Shown here in pieces: positions 1-11,652 of a stretch of DNA of 64,000 bases. Made by a program: the position numbers and the translations under genes. Source of the DNA: Dendrobium chrysotoxum (Eukaryota; Streptophyta; Magnoliopsida; Asparagales; Orchidaceae); NCBI GenBank assembly GCA_019925795.1, contig CM034314.1, positions 78,116,780-78,180,779 on the forward strand. Reading direction: 5' to 3'. Position 1 is the first letter of the stretch; each line of letters starts with the position of its first letter. The notes beneath the pieces are model-generated. The model saw only the letters and a program-made list of their open reading frames with translations, had not been told where the DNA came from and searched no databases.

Positions 1-3000
1 AAGATGGGAATGCATACGATTGCTAGTAGCATGTTGATCGGGCAAACAAAATGCAACAGTTTGATATACAATTTTTAGATTTTAATCCTTCAGGAATGTT
101 AACCACTTCAACTGAAAAGCCCTCCAAGCAAGCTCCTTTTAGGGGGACAAACGTCCAATTCCCATCTGAAACATATATTAATTCATTCCAAAACTTTTTA
201 AGCTGTCACATTTTACTGTCTTAAGCTGGTTACAATGAGAAAAAAGGAATACATATACATAGGAAAGCAGTTATAACCTATTGCAAGAAAGATGAAAAGT
301 CCTTGTACTCTTTGTTATCACCCACTTTCTATTTAAGCTTCAAAACATGGAATTATGTCACCTAATATGACAATTAATACTCATCCAAGGCACAATTTGA
401 AGGTAAATTTGAACAAAAAAAAAACGAAAAATAGTTCAAGGTAATCCATTAATGGTGGCAACAGTGGAAACCATATGGTCATCCAAGTAAGTTGGCCAGT
501 TAATGCTTTCACTGAGAGAAAGGGTTAGATGAAACATCTAAGAGTCAGTTCAAACCATGCTTCCCAAAACCCAGCTTTTCTTTGAAACTATTGTATAAGC
601 TGGTATTCGTAATACTTCTTTATTATATAAAAGTCTACCTAATCTACTTTGAGAATAACAATGATAACTTCTAAGAGAAGCTACGGAACTGAACTACCAG
701 ATAAATGGAAAACACAAGGACGGACATAAACCATAATACTACTTAAGAACCACAATAAAAATCTTTTATCTGTTCTAAGTTTGTATAAGATATGAAACCA
801 CATGATTGCACAGAAGTTTAGTTTAGATCATACAGGATGGAACACTACTAGCTTATCATCCAACCCAAAACAGCATAAGAAAACTGCCTGTTTCTGTCAT
901 CTAAGATGAAATCAAAGTTGAAACAGGCTGAACCTATGATATTCAAAGGTCATCAAATATTCATTCTATCCCTCTTCTTCGTTCCTAATGAAATTTCCTT
1001 CACTTAACTTGATGAGGGCTCCTTTACTCTCTGTACATCATCTACATAGATCGCATATAATATCAATCTATTTTCCTAGATAAATAATGCTTTCAAGGAT
1101 AGGCAAGCAAAGAAAAATTGCCTGTTTTCAGACAGACAAATGACTACATCAAAGAAAACTATTATATTTATCTCTAGGTATAAAGAATTTTTTTAAACCA
1201 TGTTATGTGTGGAATCTAATTGTGTTGATCAATATGGTTGTTCTATTGTCTCGAACCTCAAAGCTTGTTGTGTACACTGGGGGTGCAGGGGGTTTACGCA
1301 CAAAGAAATTTTTTTTCCGTACAACGCTCCTGGCGCTGTGTACCTGAGCGTCCCGACGCTACGTACCCAAGCACCCCGACGTTGTGTTCCCGAGCGCCCC
1401 AACGCTGAACAACAAAGAGCAGAGCATCGCAGTAGCCTAAATATGGGGCCGCAACCAGTCAAGACAAAGACTGAGCGCCGCAGCGCTGAGTGTTTGAGCG
1501 TCGAAACATTGTCAAACAGAGACTGCCGACACAGTGCCCCAAACTGGTGCCGCTGCGCTTTGAGACGGACTGGATGGTTTTCTTTCTCGTTTTCTGAAGG
1601 GTTGCATCCCTTGAATTTATTTTACTTGGCTTTCTCTTGTATTTTCAGCTAGGGCAAGTGTGAGAGCAGTGCATGTGAGAAAGGAAGCAAGAAGAGAGTG
1701 AGAGAGAAGAGAGATTTGTACTTATTTCTCCCAATTTTCATAGTGTATTTTTTGGTGTGGTATGGCTCCGTAATTTTTTTCCCTATTTTATTTTTCCCAT
1801 GTTAAATTCTGGTGTCTTTTACTTTCCGTTGCATTTACATTCTTGTTTGTTTCATCGTTGTGGTGTTTACTCCTCCTCAATCTCCATCATCCCCAACAAA
1901 CCACTCAATGTGGATGAGATGAACCTCTCACCTCACACTTTCTGAGGTGGGAACAATACCACCTGACCTAACATCCATCAGTAGCTTTCCAAAACCAATC
2001 CGCGCTTTGCTTGCTTCTTCAATCTTTGCCTAACAGAATCGTAGAAGTACTAGTTATTTCTTTTTTTTTAACTTCTTTCTGTGGTAGAATCATCTGCTTC
2101 ATCAAGTTATATATTCCTTAAAAAAAATGAAAAGTTTGTTCAATATGTCAGTCAACATTTCTTAACCTTCATTAAGAAAGAAAGCCCATGGATAATCAAT
2201 CCAATCAATGAAGCAGAAGGAAAGAAAATGCGAAGTGGTTGATGTTATAAAGCAACATAGAAAGTTTTTTGCATGGTAGAAAAAAGATTAACATGCCAGC
2301 AAACTTTTAGGAAAATCATATTTCTTCAGTTCAAGAAATTTGGAATGCCTTCTTGCCATCTCATCTGATAATTTGGCCTGCCATTCAAGCGGAAGACAGC
2401 CGATAGCTTTTTATGCACAGCTATTATGCTGCACTTTAAAAAGAAAAGAAATACACGGAGGAAATACAACAAACTGAAATAGATTGAGGGCGTCAAGGAA
2501 GAGAGAAGCTGACACCATGCATAACTTTACCAAGTAATGTAGTATTCTCCGTCAAGCAAAGAGGATGCTCTCATCCGTAAAAGTATGAATGATAAGCACA
2601 ATCCTATCTAAGCGGAAGTTGCCAACTCCTTAAAACTTGGATAAGGATGTTGATTTTTATCCATGCAACACCAAATTCAGAAATAATACCAAAAAAGTAA
2701 GCTTTGCTCCTATAAAGTACAAAATTGACATCGAGTTCATCCATCCAGAAGAATCCAATTTAAGCAAGCAAGTAGATGAAAGTTGGTGCTCCATTACTCA
2801 ACTTTGAGCAGGTTGGATGCAATTAAGGCGTATCACTCATATTTTATGCAAGCAAAGCCATTTTAAATTACCATTCCCATTTTAACAACTACTTGCCTAA
2901 TGGATATCTCAAGCAGATAAGGCAATAAGTTTGGAAAAGGTGGATGAAAGAAAAAAAAAAGGTACCAGAAAAGAAAAAAAAACAACATCATGATTTGCCA

Positions 3001-3150
3001 TGGAACAATGCCTGACCGTAAGACGAGCTATACTTTTCTGGTCTGACATGCAAATTCAGATCAAAAGTCCACATTCCTTGTCTTCAAAGCATAACACACA
3101 ATTCCAGAGGAAAAAAACAAAAAATATGAAGTGGGAGCTAAGAAGCCTAC
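1..3150 (-). other. Probable long intron of the VOZ gene
   Basis: No reading frame resembling the VOZ zinc-coordinating or DNA-binding domain is visible on the minus strand here. The splice donor that ends VOZ exon 2 (GTAGGC, read on the minus strand from 3150) opens into this stretch. I therefore infer intron sequence extending past the left edge of the window. It holds a solo LTR (1201-1898) and otherwise unremarkable AT-rich DNA. The alternative is that the gene is truncated and 1-3150 is intergenic. Confidence 0.5.
1201..1898 (+). mobile_element. Solo LTR of an LTR retrotransposon (698 bp)
   Basis: The segment starts TGTTATGTG and ends CCCCAACA, the usual TG...CA termini. It is flanked on both sides by the same 5-bp word AACCA (1196-1200 and 1899-1903). 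No internal retrotransposon sequence adjoins it, so it is best read as a solo LTR left by LTR-LTR recombination. The 1310-1560 part is GC-rich and has short degenerate repeats of the type GAGCGCCCCGACGCT. The 3' part (1690-1890) has the T-rich, poly(A)-signal-like look of LTR R/U5. The reading frames inside it are LTR sequence, not genes. The superfamily is uncertain; Copia is a guess from the general look of the 3' part. It lies in the presumed VOZ intron. Confidence 0.8.
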
Positions 3151-3631
3151 CTCTTGAAAGGCAGCAGATCTTCCACCTTGAACACTACCTACCAAAGCTT
3201 CAGGCGTATCCACGGGCTCTGGTTTCAGATTGGCCTGTGGCAACTCCGCTAACTGGCTCGTGGCATCATCCTCCTCCTCGCCAAGCAGCAACAAGCGGCG
3301 GATCTCCGAAGAGAGGTCAGACGACACCCGGCTGTGCCCCTGGACCAAAGTTATGAGATATATCAGACACAACATAAACTAAATAGGTATGGACGGAAAG
3401 AAACGGAATGATCCTCACGAGAAACGAAGTAGCAGGAGAGGCCTCATTGAGCTCGGCCTTCCATTCGCGCAGCATCTGATTGACCTGCTCCTCGAGCACA
3501 GCGACGTCACCGGCGCGGCTCTCTCTGCGAGCTGATTGGAGGTCCGAGAACATCCCTTGAAGGTCATCGACCCGGTTCTTTGCCTTATCCTTGAACATCT
3601 GGTGCGACGCCGACCTGCAACCCTTCCCCAT
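3151..3631 (-). CDS. VOZ: VOZ transcription factor, N-terminal two exons (partial)
   Basis: VOZ (Vascular plant One Zinc-finger) proteins are plant-specific NAC-related transcription factors involved in flowering and stress responses. Exon 1 runs 3631-3419 (71 codons). It begins MGKGCRSASH and contains the conserved N-terminal segment with VDDLQGMFSDLQSARRESR and QMLREWKAELNE. It ends in phase 0 at a GTGAGG donor. Exon 2 runs 3339-3151 (63 codons), enters after a CAG acceptor, carries SSEIRRLLLLGEEEDDATS and the KPEP acidic stretch, and ends at a GTAGGC donor. The family normally continues with a large exon carrying the zinc-coordinating and DNA-binding domain, which is absent here. An upstream in-frame ATG (3709) exists, but MGKGC matches the usual family start. 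The identification is from remembered family sequence, not from a search. Confidence 0.82.
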
Positions 3632-4327
3632 TCTCTCACTTCCCTCCTCCGATCGACTCGAAGAGGAGTAATCACGAGATGTAAGGGTTTTGGAAAGGGA
3701 TTGGCTCAAGCCCTAGCGGAGTAAGGAGATAGGGATTGTTGAGACTTGGAGAATAGCGAAGAAACCTTTCTGTGGCCTTTCCGCTCGTAGCTGCGGGGGT
3801 GTATTCTTATCTCGGCGCTTCGCTCGAACACGTTTCCTTTTTCAGGGAAAAAGCGGAGAGAACCGTAAAAAGCCGAGAACGTGGCAAAAAGCAGAGGAGG
3901 GAATTTATGCTGATTACTTTGAGACTCACGCTGTAAATTGTGTTCAGTCAGTCTCGCACTAACCACAACATAGATAAATAACGAAAAGAAAAAGTGATGT
4001 GCTTGACATTTAGTTCTTTATTTACAGAATTACAGGTACCAAATTATATACTAAACAAAAATTATATATTTTTTGTGTGATGCAATTAAATTATTAGAAA
4101 TTTAAAAGTTATTTGATTAAAAGTGTTTTAATGTAAATTAAAAATAAATAAATAAATGCATTTTGATATTTTGTATGTTTTATTTAATAAAAATTAAATT
4201 CAAAAATGTATTTTGGAATTTCTCATTTAGTTTATTTTGAATATATTTAAATCCGTCCAAATTTTAAGAATTTCAAATATATTGCATCACAAATTCTCAT
4301 CAAAACTCTTGTCATGATTATTTCATC

Positions 4328-4475
4328 ATGATTCCTCAATGAGCCTCCATCATTGTTATAATCCTTTCATTGTAATTCTTTGATGAAGCTCCTGTCACTA
4401 TTCCTCTATGAGCTCCCATCGAGATTTCCCTACAAGCTCCCTTCGTGAATCCCCTACAAACTTCCATTATGAGAG
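4328..4475. repeat. Degenerate minisatellite, unit about 25 bp, five copies
   Basis: Successive units share the pattern TTCCTCxATGAGCTCCCATC, with variants CCTACAAGCTCCCTTCGTGA and CCTACAAACTTCCATTATGA. Spacing is 25-27 bp. Seen directly; no function is suggested. Confidence 0.6.
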
Positions 4476-5639
4476 GCATGATTCTTATGAGCATTTTGAC
4501 TGTAATATTATTGAATTTCATCAAATACATTGAAAGTTATTATTTTCTAAAATTAATGCATAATGTATATATTTCCTTGTAATTCATAGATTATTAAATT
4601 TCATGCATGATATTGAATTGCATTGAGAAAAGGATATAATTGATATGATAAATGTGATATTTACATATAAGCAAGGAAGACTAACTCTGAACATTGAAAG
4701 TAATATGGGTTAACTATTAAAATGATAATTATATGTGTATGAGAGTATATCGATCGGTTTTCTTAAAATAAAGATTTATGATATAATTATGGATGTTAGC
4801 CTATAGTTAATTGACTAATTACGCTGATGGGTAGTGAGTGACGACTCTTTATTGATTTATTAAAAACAACTTGTTAAAGTAAATGATTAATAAAAATAAT
4901 TCAAATATATGATTAAGAGATAATAATGGATTGATATGGCAGTTGATTGATAGATGAGAGGATGAAAATACCACCTAAAAGTTGGATATCCTACCTTGCT
5001 GCATAAATTCATATAATACTAATGTTTATATTGGCATGTATACATGTAAGCATATGAGGGCCAATACATACAAATTTGCATCCATGAATGATATGATAAA
5101 TGCACTCAGAAGATGGTATTGATTGAGCATACCGATGTAGGATTTATATATAACCATAGCATTGACAATATATATAGTAGTGATAGAAGCATTCATGATT
5201 TATATATTGCATACAATGAAGACAATTGATGGTGTTGTATTCGATATTGTACTGCTTATCCCAATATATTTGCTTTTCTAGTATATGATCGTGATTTATG
5301 GATTTAGTGTAGTGATTTCTAAGTTTTCCTATGTATTTATCATATTGATTCGTATCACTAGTGATTGATCATTGTTAATACTGATAGATACTAATTTTAT
5401 ATTGATTGATTATCCCGACCCTAATCTACCTATGTTTAAGTTTTAAAAAAAATATTAAGACTTTAAAACTTTACTTAAATTAAAAAGTCAAATTTGAACC
5501 CCTTAATTTCATGAATTAAATCATTCACAAAATTATAAAAATTCAACAAATCATCAAAATTTTAGCAAACATCAACTTAATCATTAAAATCAGACAACTA
5601 ACCCCCTAATACAAAATAAATATTACATTGATGAAATTT

Positions 5640-5895
5640 TTAGGATGGACTACCTTGAGCTATGAGGCTATTTATCGTAAGGAGGGCTGGTTTCTCAAGC
5701 CCACTATGACAACGCCGCAAATGGATTCAATAGAGTATAAAACTTTAAAATTAATTAATTATTAATTATTTAACCAAATTTAAATCTTTAATTCAACTAC
5801 ATCAACTTAGTTTTTAAGATGGACTACCTTGAGTTGTAGGGCTACGTATTATAAGGAGGCTTAGTTCCTCGAGCCCAATATGACAACGCCACAAA
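5640..5895. repeat. Duplicated segment of about 80 bp, two copies
   Basis: Two related blocks, about 5641-5722 and 5815-5896, share GGACTACCTTGAG, then GGCTA...GTAAGGAGG or ATAAGGAGG, then GAGCCCA or AAGCCCA, and end in ATGACAACGCC(G/A)CAAAT. A third, weaker relative lies near 6010-6060. They are separated by AT-rich DNA and are probably debris of an old transposon's noncoding region. Confidence 0.6.
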
Positions 5896-6796
5896 TTGAC
5901 TGATGACAAATAAAATTAATTAACTTAATATTTCAAATCAATAATCAACTAATTAACTTAAAATTTATCAACCTCTTAATTACAACCAATTAAATTCATT
6001 AAGTAATATTGGTTGTTGTTGGATAACCCAAGCCCATGAGGCTATTAACTTAGCCCTAATGAATATGAAATAAACTTCACGGTCCTGTGTAAATAAAAAT
6101 AGTAATCACCCAACACTTAAAAAACTCATTTTTAAAATGGACATTTAAACATTAATACTTAAATTTAAATTAAAATTCCCTTTGACTTATATCAAACCTT
6201 AAAACATATAAAAACTTTAACAACTACCCAGCATAGGATACACTAAAGCTACACAAACTGATGCACACACTTTGGATGGTTTGTTAGGACAGCCAATTCT
6301 AATTTTAGGCAAGGCCTATGTTTCCTTTTTCTGCTGCTTGTGTGCAGAGTTTTTCGTAGATTTCATTACATGCTGGTTGTTATAAATGATTGATGTGATT
6401 TTTATTAATATGTTAATTTTATTATGTTATATATGAATTGATGTGATGGGCATTAGATTACTCCTAGATTTGAAACGATCTGAATGCTCATAAATTTTTT
6501 TGTTGGTGGTCATACTCATATAGGGCTATAAAATAAGAAGGCAAAATTAAAATTTAATTAACAAATTTTTTGTAGGTGCTAAAAATTGCTAAGCCCTATT
6601 GAAATTGAAAGAGCATGACCAAATGTGTTTGTGCTTAAATGTGATCAAATTAAATTATATAGCAGTTTAGATTATTTTTTATTATAACTACTTAGGATAA
6701 CCATATAGGTTATCTAGAGTCTCTTTCTTTTATTTTTTATATGTATTTTAATTTAAAGTATTGTGAAAGTCAAATTTTTAAATGAGATATTAACCA

Positions 6797-6955
6797 TCCA
6801 ACTTGAAGTCCAAAGAGAAGAGAAATAACCCTTTGGGGAGAGTTCCTTTCATTTCGATATTCAAGTTAGGATGATTTGAAAATTCAAAGAGTAAAGAAAT
6901 ACCCATTCGGGGAGGAGTTCTTTTCGTTTGGATACTTGGACCCGATAAATCCAAA
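6797..6955. repeat. Tandem pair of repeats of about 80 bp
   Basis: The block beginning TCCAAAGAGAAGAGAAATAA and continuing to the ATTCAAGTT stretch is repeated as TTCAAAGAGTAAAGAAATAC through the GATACTTGG stretch. Both contain a central GGGGAG(A/G)...TTC.TTTC core. No coding capacity. Confidence 0.5.
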
Positions 6956-8712
6956 GAGCTAGTAGAAGGGAGGAAGACGAAGAAATGAAGATATTAAGAA
7001 TATATCATTCTTAAAATTACTTGTGTTATTCTTAGGATTAGAATATGGGGTTATTATTAATGATATCTGCCCACTTTTAATTTCTGCAGACTCTGAGTTG
7101 TAATTAAGTGACATTTGACATATGAACATTTTACATTTACTTGATTCATTTTGATTGGGTGATTTAATTTGATTGATGTGTTTAATTTTTGCAAACCCTT
7201 CAAGGTCATATGTTGTTCCTTCCTTAATTTGACTATGATATTCATGATAAAATTTATAACTCTAAATTTGAACCCATTAAGAACTTTTATTTCCACCTCT
7301 CGAGATGGTATATCATTTATGATGGTATGTTCGATTTTAGAATTAAAATTCAAAAATTAACATTTAAATTTTTCCAAAGAAATTACATTTTCAATTGTTT
7401 TGCATCTTTTCAAAGAAAAGCTTCAAAAAAACAGTCGCTTTGGGTCTTTTTTAACTGTTGACCTAGTTCAGAAAGTTGTTCAGATCAGGATAGATCAGAT
7501 TATATCTATCTCACTTTTCAAAAGTATGAACATATCCTGAATTTTTTAATAAAATTTATATTTATAATACTAAAAAATAAGGATAACTTTGCATTAATAC
7601 AACTTTCACGCATAGCTTTTTATAAAGATTAATATTTTGAATATTTTTTTAGAATTTTTACATCGGGGGTTTTGGATTTTGTGTGATTTTTATTGAATAG
7701 AAAATAATATCGACTTTGAAAAATAATGTTGTAGTATAATTAAAGTCTCAAAATGATATTTTATACAATCTCTAATAATTTTATTATATTTTAAAACTAT
7801 GAATTTTTACTTAGTAGATATTCTTATTGCCAAGCGTTATAGAGAACTATGAATTCTAATATCAATTATGCTTTAATTGCTACACTATAATGAAATATGT
7901 GCTTATATGGTTGAATTGTGTGCTTTATTGGTTGAATTGAGAAGATCTGGGAAATGTTATTATAAAAGAAACAAGATATTCTAGTGGCTATATGATATAT
8001 TCTCGTGGCTAAAAAGTCATGTTCTAGTGCCTACAAGCATGTTTTGTTATAAGCACAAAGGGAGTCATAAAGGGTCACAATCCTTTGAGATTCTGCTTAG
8101 GACTGAAGAACTCTGTTATGCTTTATTATGTGATGTGAATTTCAACTTATTTGACTACTCAATATATTATTTGAATTTTGGATAATCGTTATGTTCTTCT
8201 TATTTTGCTCAATACAATAATTTATTATATTATATTTAAATATTCTAAAATTTATTTAATAAAAAATATTTAGAAATTTAAATATGTATTTGTGGCTTAC
8301 AGAGCTGTTTTATCCCACTGTGGTTTGCATTCTATTTTTCAAGGTTTGGGAAAGGGATGGTTCATGTTGAGTAGTTGCTCTAGATCCGATCTGAGTTTAT
8401 AAGTACTTCTTTTGTTAATTTTTACACAGTCATGACTAGTTTTATTATGTAGTTCTTTAGCTTTTATTTATGGCCATGTATTGTAATTGTGTATAGATAT
8501 TTTGATGATGAAACAAAAGAAATTTTTTGAATGAGTTTATTTAAGTACTCCAAATATTTTAGTAGTTTTATAGTATGCTTTTATTTGTTTTAAAAGTTTA
8601 ACTTAGAAGATGAAATTTGAAATATTTTCAAAATTAGATATTAAGATTTGCTTGTTGCAAGCCAACACAATAAGACTTGCCCATCAGTGGGTCTTGTCGG
8701 GTTGAGTTGTGA

Positions 8713-9610
8713 CACTAAATGCCTGCAAATTTGATCTGCTTGATGAGGAGAATCAATGTATTTCAAAGGAGGAGCAAAGCCTCATTATAAGGATTGAAAG
8801 ACTTGATTGCCTTTAAATTTAGTCAACATAATGAGAATAATCAACACCTCTTTCAAGGAAAAATCAGAGTTTACCATAAGGATTGAAAGACTTAATCACC
8901 TACAAATATATTTTGCCCTATGAGGGCAATCAATGCCTCATTTAAGGGAAGACTGGGCCTTAATATAGTGACAATAAGGCTTGATCACCTCCAAATTTGA
9001 TATGCTCGATGGGATAATTTATGCCTTTTTAAATGGATGACCAGAGCCTTGCTATAGGGACTAAATGTCTTCATCACCCTCAAATCTAATTCACCTGATG
9101 AGAACAATCAATACCTCTTTTAAGGGAGGATTAGAGACTTTAATTACAATGACTAAAAGTCTTGATGGACACTAAATTTGATTTGCCTAATGAAGATAGT
9201 TAATGCTTTTTCAAGGGAGGATCAGAGCCTTATTGTAGGGACTGAAAGTCTTAATAGCTTTTAAATTTGATCCACCAATTTAGAATAATCAATTCCTCTT
9301 TTAAGGGTGGATTAGAACCTCACCGTAGGGACAGAAAATATTGACTGCTTCTAAAATTGGTCCATATGATGAAGACAATCAAAGTCTCTTTCAAATGAAC
9401 ATAAGAGTCTTATTGTAGAAACTAGAAGTCTTGACTCCCCTCAAATTCAATCCAACAAAGGAGGATAATTAACACCTTTTTCAAAGATAGACTAGAGCAT
9501 TGCCTTAGATATTATGAACCTAGACCACCTCCAACAATTTTTAAAGTCCCACCAGAAAGTTTTTTCATCTTTTTCAAAGAAAAAGCAGAGCCTCGTAAGA
9601 GAATTATATC
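8713..9610. repeat. Tandem array, 89-92 bp period, about ten divergent units
   Basis: Homologous words of the form CTTGATCACCTCCAAATTTGA recur with a strikingly regular spacing: anchor positions are about 8802, 8891, 8980, 9069, 9161, 9250, 9340, 9430 and 9520. Each unit continues with a GATGAGGACAATCAATGCCT-like block, then TTCAAGGGAGGATCAGAGCC, and a TAGGGACTGAAAGTC end. Units differ at many positions, yet length is almost constant. The array ends in GC-richer unique sequence near 9620. Every frame I checked has stops, so it looks like a noncoding minisatellite or satellite. Confidence 0.85.
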
Positions 9611-10639
9611 TCTCCCATTGGCCAATGAGGTGTATTTATAGATTCACATGAGGTGGAGGAGATAAAACCCCGAGTGAAATTTAAATTTTTTTTGAACATT
9701 TTCAAAAAATATTAATTTCCTACAAAAAGGGGAGGGGAAAAGAAACAAATTAAAAAGGCTAATTTTCAATACTCCTATGTGCACGCCCATGTGCACAGCT
9801 GAGCGTGACCCGTGGATATGCTATCGACGACGATAGCAGCAGCCTGCCTTTTTTGGATCATCAGGATTCTGTTTTTATATTTTAGAATCAATTTTCAAAA
9901 TTTCGGATAATTATAAAATATTTGGAGCAAACTTTATTAATAGTTTTTGCTTAATAAAAAAAATGCAACAACCCATCGCTACCATCCCAATTATTTCATA
10001 ATCGAATATCTCATTTAGAGCAGCCATCACCTAAGCCTACCATTGATCTAATGAAAACCTTTATTTGATTAATCATTAATAATTTTAATTAATAAAACTT
10101 TTATCAAATTATAATTTTATGAGATTGATATCCTATTTAATCATTAAATAGTAATTTACCAAATAAAATAAACATGATAAAAAATACTGGTCATATTAAA
10201 TAAAAGTAATATTAATTTATTTAAGTTTATATTTTTTATTATTTAATTTTAATTATTAAGATTAAATATAATAATTTCTATATAATTAAATTAAACAATA
10301 AATTATATTTATTAATTAAATTAATATCTTTTAATTCATCAGCAATAATTATTAAAGTAATTTACATTTATGATGAATAAGTTTTAATTTAATTAAGAGC
10401 AATAATCGCCAATAATTTCAAAATAAATCAAAATTTATAAAATTAAAATAATAAATTCAGAAACACAGAAACCATCGTCTTCCACTCCCGGATTTCCGTC
10501 CCCAAATTTCTGAAACTCTCGACTACAAAGAAGCGAGGAACTCTCGACGGGAGCTCGCGGTAGAAATTACCAACATGACCAGTGGCGTGTGAAGGAGTGT
10601 GAAGGAGAGGAGGAGTTTTTGAGAGAATTGTAGATTTAA

Positions 10640-11525
10640 GTTAAATCCGTTAATGTCTAGATTTACTAAATTAGGGATTCAATGCGAGATGGGAGAGAAG
10701 CGAGATGAACTTTAGTAGAATTTAATAAATCATGTAAGTTCGGATTTATTAAATCATATTAAAGTTAAATTTTGAAAATTGTTTGGCAAGTTAAATGCTA
10801 ACTTTTGTTAAATTCTGTGGAATCATTTGAAATTGTAATCCAAAATTTAAGACGATTAGTTCATAAAAAAATCAAATTAAATTTATGTTTAAATTTTAAT
10901 TTATATTTTATGTACAAGTTAATTATTATTCTAATTTTAATTAAAATATATAAATAATAATTAAAAAAATAATATAATTAGAAAATAATATAATTATGAA
11001 ATAATTTAATAATTTTAATTATTATTACTAACTAATCATTATAGATAATATAATTAGAATCTAAGTTAATTATTAATTAATCTAAGTAACTAATTACACA
11101 ATCTTCTTAATTAATTTAATTAAATTAGTTAAATTAAATTAATTTGTTCTACGTTAAGGCTTGCTGTTCTGTGCCGCGTGTTTGCTAGGGTTTGCTTTTT
11201 CACTTCTCCAGCAGTTCGTTGCTCTTCGACTTCGAGTCGCTAAATAACTTCTTCGCCTCCTTCGACGACGTTCTTTCCCGTCGGATTCGAAATCACACCT
11301 CCTCGCCGTTATTCTGTTGGATCGGACGTAACGACGACGACGACGGGAGCTTGCTGGTTGCGAAGATAGCCATCTTTCTTCCTTTCGCGCGGCCCGTAAA
11401 TCCGCCGAACTCCCGGATTTACGGGAAAAAAAGAGGGAAATGGAGGATTTAACGGTTCCCTGAATCCTTTTTGGCAGGATTTAGCGTAAATCCTGCCCAA
11501 ATCCTGTATCCAAACAGCCCCTTTT
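10640..11525. repeat. Dispersed 'leader-like' repeat, copy A (upstream of PTF2)
   Basis: Layout left to right: a GGATTTATTAAAT/TTTGGCAAGTTAAAT arm near 10740-10860, a long AT-rich stretch (10860-11150), and a GC-rich leader-like segment (11160-11420) with TAGGGTTTGCTTTT and CTTCGCCTCCTTCGACGACG. It ends TAAATCCTGCCCAAATCCTG, then ATCCAAACAGCCCC near 11520. The same order of blocks recurs at 42450-42900 and 59210-59600. The right end is about 130 bp before the PTF2 start codon, so the copy probably contributes to the promoter or 5' UTR. Exact ends and target duplication were not resolved. Confidence 0.55.
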
Positions 11526-11652
11526 GTATTGCCTCTTCTATGCACTTAGAGATGGATTATGGGAGTGCTTGTGACTTGAACTATTGATTGGTCCATGCAG
11601 ATATATCTAGCCTGAGAACACTGCTAATCATTCTTCCTCTCTCCGCCACGTG

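Larger units (their letters stand above)
3632..10640. other. Gene-poor AT-rich intergenic region
   Basis: No convincing coding sequence is visible on either strand; the short reading frames here show no family resemblance. The identifiable content is several local repeats listed separately (4328-4475, 5640-5895, 6797-6955, 8713-9610). The part at 8280-8710, just before the 90-bp array, has a low-complexity LTR-like look and ends in GTTGAGTTGTGACA. This could be the 3' end of an old Ty3 LTR, but I find no partner LTR or target duplication. Confidence 0.6.

Noticed and set aside
1200..1652. 150-codon frame
   Set aside because: Entirely inside the solo LTR and built from its GC-rich repeats.
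3317..3709. Longer VOZ N-terminus from the ATG at 3709
   Set aside because: MGKGC at 3631 is the conserved family start; the upstream extension is not conserved in what I remember.
8713..9610. Regular repeats that could suggest a CRISPR array
   Set aside because: Units are contiguous 90-bp tandem copies without unique spacers, in a plant genome.
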